A stretch of DNA of 42,265 nucleotides from assembly GCA_004299145.1 (NCBI GenBank), contig SCQD01000034.1, forward strand, positions 1 through 42,265, written 5' to 3'. Shown here piece after piece: positions 40,790-42,265 of this stretch. Origin of the DNA: Methylococcaceae bacterium (lineage in GTDB: Bacteria; Pseudomonadota; Gammaproteobacteria; Methylococcales; Methylococcaceae). The notes under the pieces are model-generated. The model saw only the letters and a list, made by a program, of their open reading frames with translations, ran no database searches and had not been told where the DNA came from. Position 1 is the stretch's first letter, and every line of letters begins with the position of its first letter. Both the position numbers and the translations under genes were made by a program.

Positions 40790-41134
40790 TATCGCCGCAC
40801 GTCCACCGGCACGCCTGCCTGTTGCAATAAACCGGGTCGAGCCCTGGATGCCTTGACCATGCCACTGGGCGATCTTCTCGCGCCAGGGTTCCAGGCTGGA
40901 TACGCAACGGGCCGGCAAAGCCTCGGGCCGCGCGAAAGCCGCTGCCGGCACCGCATCGTCCGGCAACGGCAGCGCCGGTGACAACCAGCCGCGCTCGGCG
41001 GCCAGCTCACGGACACGGGCGATCTTCCTGCGCCCCATGGCCTTGGACCGGGCGATCTCCCGATCCGAATCGCCCTGGCGCATCCGCACCAGGACTTGTC
41101 GATAGTGAAACATCTCGAACCTCCGATGACTCAT
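40790..41134 (-). pseudogene. istA: IS21 transposase IstA, N-terminal fragment
   Basis: ATG 41134 has GGAGGTGA upstream; MFHYRQVLVRMRQGDSDREI begins at 41113, the typical start of IS21-family IstA. It continues ARSKAMGRRKIARVRELAAE, LPDDAVPAAAFARPEALP, and SSLEPWREKIAQWHGQGIQG. This covers the N-terminal helix-turn-helix and linker, then homology is lost near 40840. The DDE catalytic domain is absent. Beyond this point the frame runs on only as an antisense of narK. Confidence 0.88.
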
Positions 41135-41208
41135 GGTCACCTCCGGGCAAAAAGGCCGCGAAGATAACCGATTAACGAAAGTTCGAGCCCCCGATCCGGG
41201 AACTAAAG

Positions 41209-41244
41209 TGGCGCCATTATGCCGAAGATGAAATGGCGCCATTA
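41209..41244. repeat. Direct repeats TGGCGCCATTA at the IS21-type end
   Basis: TGGCGCCATTA occurs at 41209-41219 and 41234-41244, 25 bases apart start to start. IS21-family ends carry multiple short repeats that bind IstA; this fits that pattern. Confidence 0.7.
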
Positions 41245-41258
41245 GGGCGACGATTGAC

Positions 41259-41328
41259 AGCGCCTAACCGCGCCGGTAAATGAATATCCCCCGGGCGTAA
41301 TGTCGGTTTGAATCTCAATGGCTTGCAT
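41259..41328 (-). pseudogene. Antitoxin-like gene start cut by the IS21-type element
   Basis: ATG 41328 with GGGAG upstream begins MQAIEIQTDITPGGYSFTG, a beginning typical of small antitoxin-like proteins. At about 41258 the frame enters the insertion sequence end and stops (TAA). The remainder of the gene is lost together with the distal part of the element. Confidence 0.55.
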
Positions 41329-41412
41329 GAGTGACTCCCCCATGGATTGTGTTGTTGGCGCTACGCCCGGCATAACCGGCAGGATGTGCTGCAACGCGCC
41401 GGATCAGCCGTT

Positions 41413-41606
41413 TCAAAATGCTTTTTCGATTCCCGCTTGTTTCAGTGCCGCGTTGGCGGTATGGCGGGATTTGATGGCGCTGTCGACCACCAAGTGAGCG
41501 CCGGTAATCGGGCTATACCACACTTCGTGGTCGCCTTTGCCTTGGCGCACAAACCGGCAGCCGTGCCGTTTCAGGACTTGCTTCAGGTCCAGCGTGAATC
41601 GCCCAT
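41413..41606 (-). pseudogene. HicA-family toxin gene, frameshifted at the start
   Basis: A 62-codon frame (41601 to 41413) reads LDLKQVLKRHGCRFVRQGKG, then DHEVWYSPITGAHLVVDSAI and KSRHTANAALKQAGIEKAF, the whole HicA-like double-stranded RNA-binding fold with catalytic-type His in GDHEVW. The frame has no start codon. The natural ATG (41604-41606, overlapping the upstream TAA) is in another frame and reads MGDSRWT then stop. Adding one base after codon 2 would restore MGRFTLDLK. A one-base deletion has probably inactivated it. Confidence 0.75.
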
Positions 41607-41833
41607 TATGCGGCTCGCGTCATTTCCAGCCGTTCACCGTGCAGCCGGAAGGGAACTGGGTAGCCGCCGCTTTGGCCGTTCAATTCCAGCAGTTCCGGGA
41701 TTACCGTTCTCAGCCGTTCCGCCAACGCGTCCAGCGTGGCGGCTTCCAGCGCCAACCCCGTCATGTCCTCGCTGGTGGCAGTCCACACGCAGACTTCGCT
41801 GTCCCAGGTTGCCATCACTTCGATGGTTTGCAT
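41606..41833 (-). CDS. DUF1902 (HicB-like) antitoxin
   Basis: 75 residues from ATG 41833 with GGAGGGG upstream. MQTIEVMATWDSEVCVWTAT, then SEDMTGLALEAATLDALAER and LRTVIPELLELNG is the DUF1902 partial-RNase-H-like fold, the antitoxin type paired with HicA. Its TAA overlaps the HicA ATG (TAATG), implying coupled translation in the ancestral pair. The antitoxin is intact although the toxin is broken. Confidence 0.87.
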   Translation of the reverse strand: MQTIEVMATWDSEVCVWTATSEDMTGLALEAATLDALAERLRTVIPELLELNGQSGGYPVPFRLHGERLEMTRAA

Positions 41834-41915
41834 GAATCCCCTCCTATTAATCCAACCAAAAATAAAACCATAGGATGCGCTGAACGAAGGGAAGCTCATC
41901 GCTTAACGCAACCTC

Positions 41916-42086
41916 AACCCCAACGGAGTTGTGTCATATAACCTGCGATATATAAATACCCACGGCGCAACCGGCATGGCCGGGACACAACCCCGTTGGG
42001 GTTGATTGATTCGGTGGGGGATTCATACCCAGGGTAGCGCCTGCGGCGCAAACCCTGGGCTGTGTTACGAAACCCCGTTGGGGTTT
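41916..42086. repeat. Cluster of palindromic AACCCCGTTGGGGTT repeats
   Basis: AACCCCGTTGGGGTT occurs at 41989-42003 and 42071-42085, and a variant AACCCCAACGGAGTTG at 41916-41931. Between them a long hairpin (42028-42059) pairs CCCAGGGT/ACCCTGGG around CGCC/GGCG. The whole stretch 41834-42157 has no gene; the only open frame there is the translation of these repeats. Confidence 0.8.
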
Positions 42087-42157
42087 ATGCTTGCAAAACT
42101 TTGCTTCGTAAAAAACTAAATGGAAGGTTCGTTCGTAGGCTGGGTTAGCGCATACCA

Positions 42158-42265
42158 TTACACACAACTCGCCTCCTCCTGAATCTCCCGCGCGAACTGG
42201 AGCCCCATGGCGAAATCCATAACACGCTGAAGTCCCAGCCAAAGGGTTTTCACGCCAGGTTCACC
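42158..42265 (-). pseudogene. Transposase C-terminal end (continues past window edge)
   Basis: The frame enters from the right edge and gives GEPGVKTLWLGLQRVMDFAM followed by GLQFAREIQEEASCV, then TAA at 42158-42160. The PGVKxLWxGLQRxxD pattern resembles the C-terminus of IS4-type transposases. Only 35 residues are visible, so whether the gene is intact and its exact family remain open. Confidence 0.55.

Larger units (their letters stand above)
40785..41258 (-). mobile_element. IS21-type insertion sequence, 5' remnant
   Basis: It includes the start of istA and an upstream end region with two 11-base direct repeats (41209-41244). The likely outer tip is TGTCAATCG (minus strand, 41250-41258). 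The rest of istA, all of istB and the other end are missing, since narK ends at 40783. The element therefore was cut by a deletion that reaches to within a few bases of the narK stop. Confidence 0.75.

Noticed and set aside
42130-42150. GTAGGCTGGGTTAGCG resembling half of a common palindromic repeat
   Set aside because: The complementary half is missing, so a repeat cannot be shown from this window.
41934-42242. A 102-codon minus-strand frame near the right end
   Set aside because: Most of it translates the palindromic repeats; no domain and no convincing start.

Overview
The window looks like chromosomal DNA of a GC-rich gammaproteobacterium. Supporting signs are secG next to a tRNA-Leu(GAG), the block rpsF-rpsR-(DUF2232)-rplI, a FlrC/FleR-type sigma-54 flagellar regulator in front of fliEFGHI, a Pseudomonas-style minor-pilin operon with pilY1, and a double-length NarK. 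A methanotroph-like lineage (Methylococcales) would fit, but nothing here proves it.

Layout. 1-1690 is eroded accessory DNA: the 3' end of a group II intron, a small coiled-coil/membrane gene, and remnants of an AlpA regulator and a P4-type integrase lying against the 3' end of tRNA-Leu. 1688-5796 is core DNA on the minus strand: tRNA-Leu, secG, waaA, rplI, a DUF2232 membrane protein, rpsR, rpsF. 5896-13391 is flagellar: flrC, a near-perfect sigma-54 promoter, then fliE, fliF, fliG, fliH and fliI. A RelE-like toxin/antitoxin pair on the opposite strand separates fliH from fliI. 13457-20315 (minus) holds a secreted unknown, a MASE1-PAS-PAS hybrid sensor kinase, and a MoxR/DUF58/DUF4381/VWA operon. 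20529-28181 is a complete minor-pilin operon, fimT-pilV-pilW-pilX-pilY1-pilE. 28195-36997 holds a lone divergent pilin and a second, aberrant pseudopilin set: fimT2, pilW2, a repeat plus a broken DUF4160/DUF2442 pair, a long pilX2, a 744-residue pilV-like prepilin with a 41-residue pure Ser/Thr stalk, and a GT-C-like membrane protein with a C-terminal helical-repeat tail. 36987-40783 has a REC-PilZ regulator and a fused NarK1-NarK2 nitrate/nitrite transporter. 40785-42265 is again accessory debris: an IS21-type remnant, a truncated antitoxin-like start, a DUF1902/HicA pair whose toxin is frameshifted, palindromic repeats, and the end of another transposase.

How it fits together. FlrC with sigma-54 should drive fliE-fliH. 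The two pilin sets, PilY1 and the PilZ protein all concern surface motility and attachment. The most interesting candidate system is the second pseudopilin set. It combines a giant modular prepilin carrying a Cys/His cluster and a Ser/Thr stalk with an adjacent GT-C-like membrane enzyme that could glycosylate it. PilY1 of the first set is also unusual, because its von Willebrand domain is split by a long Cys/Trp-rich insert that contains a 44-residue tandem repeat. At least four toxin-antitoxin-like modules lie in the window and three of them are visibly broken.
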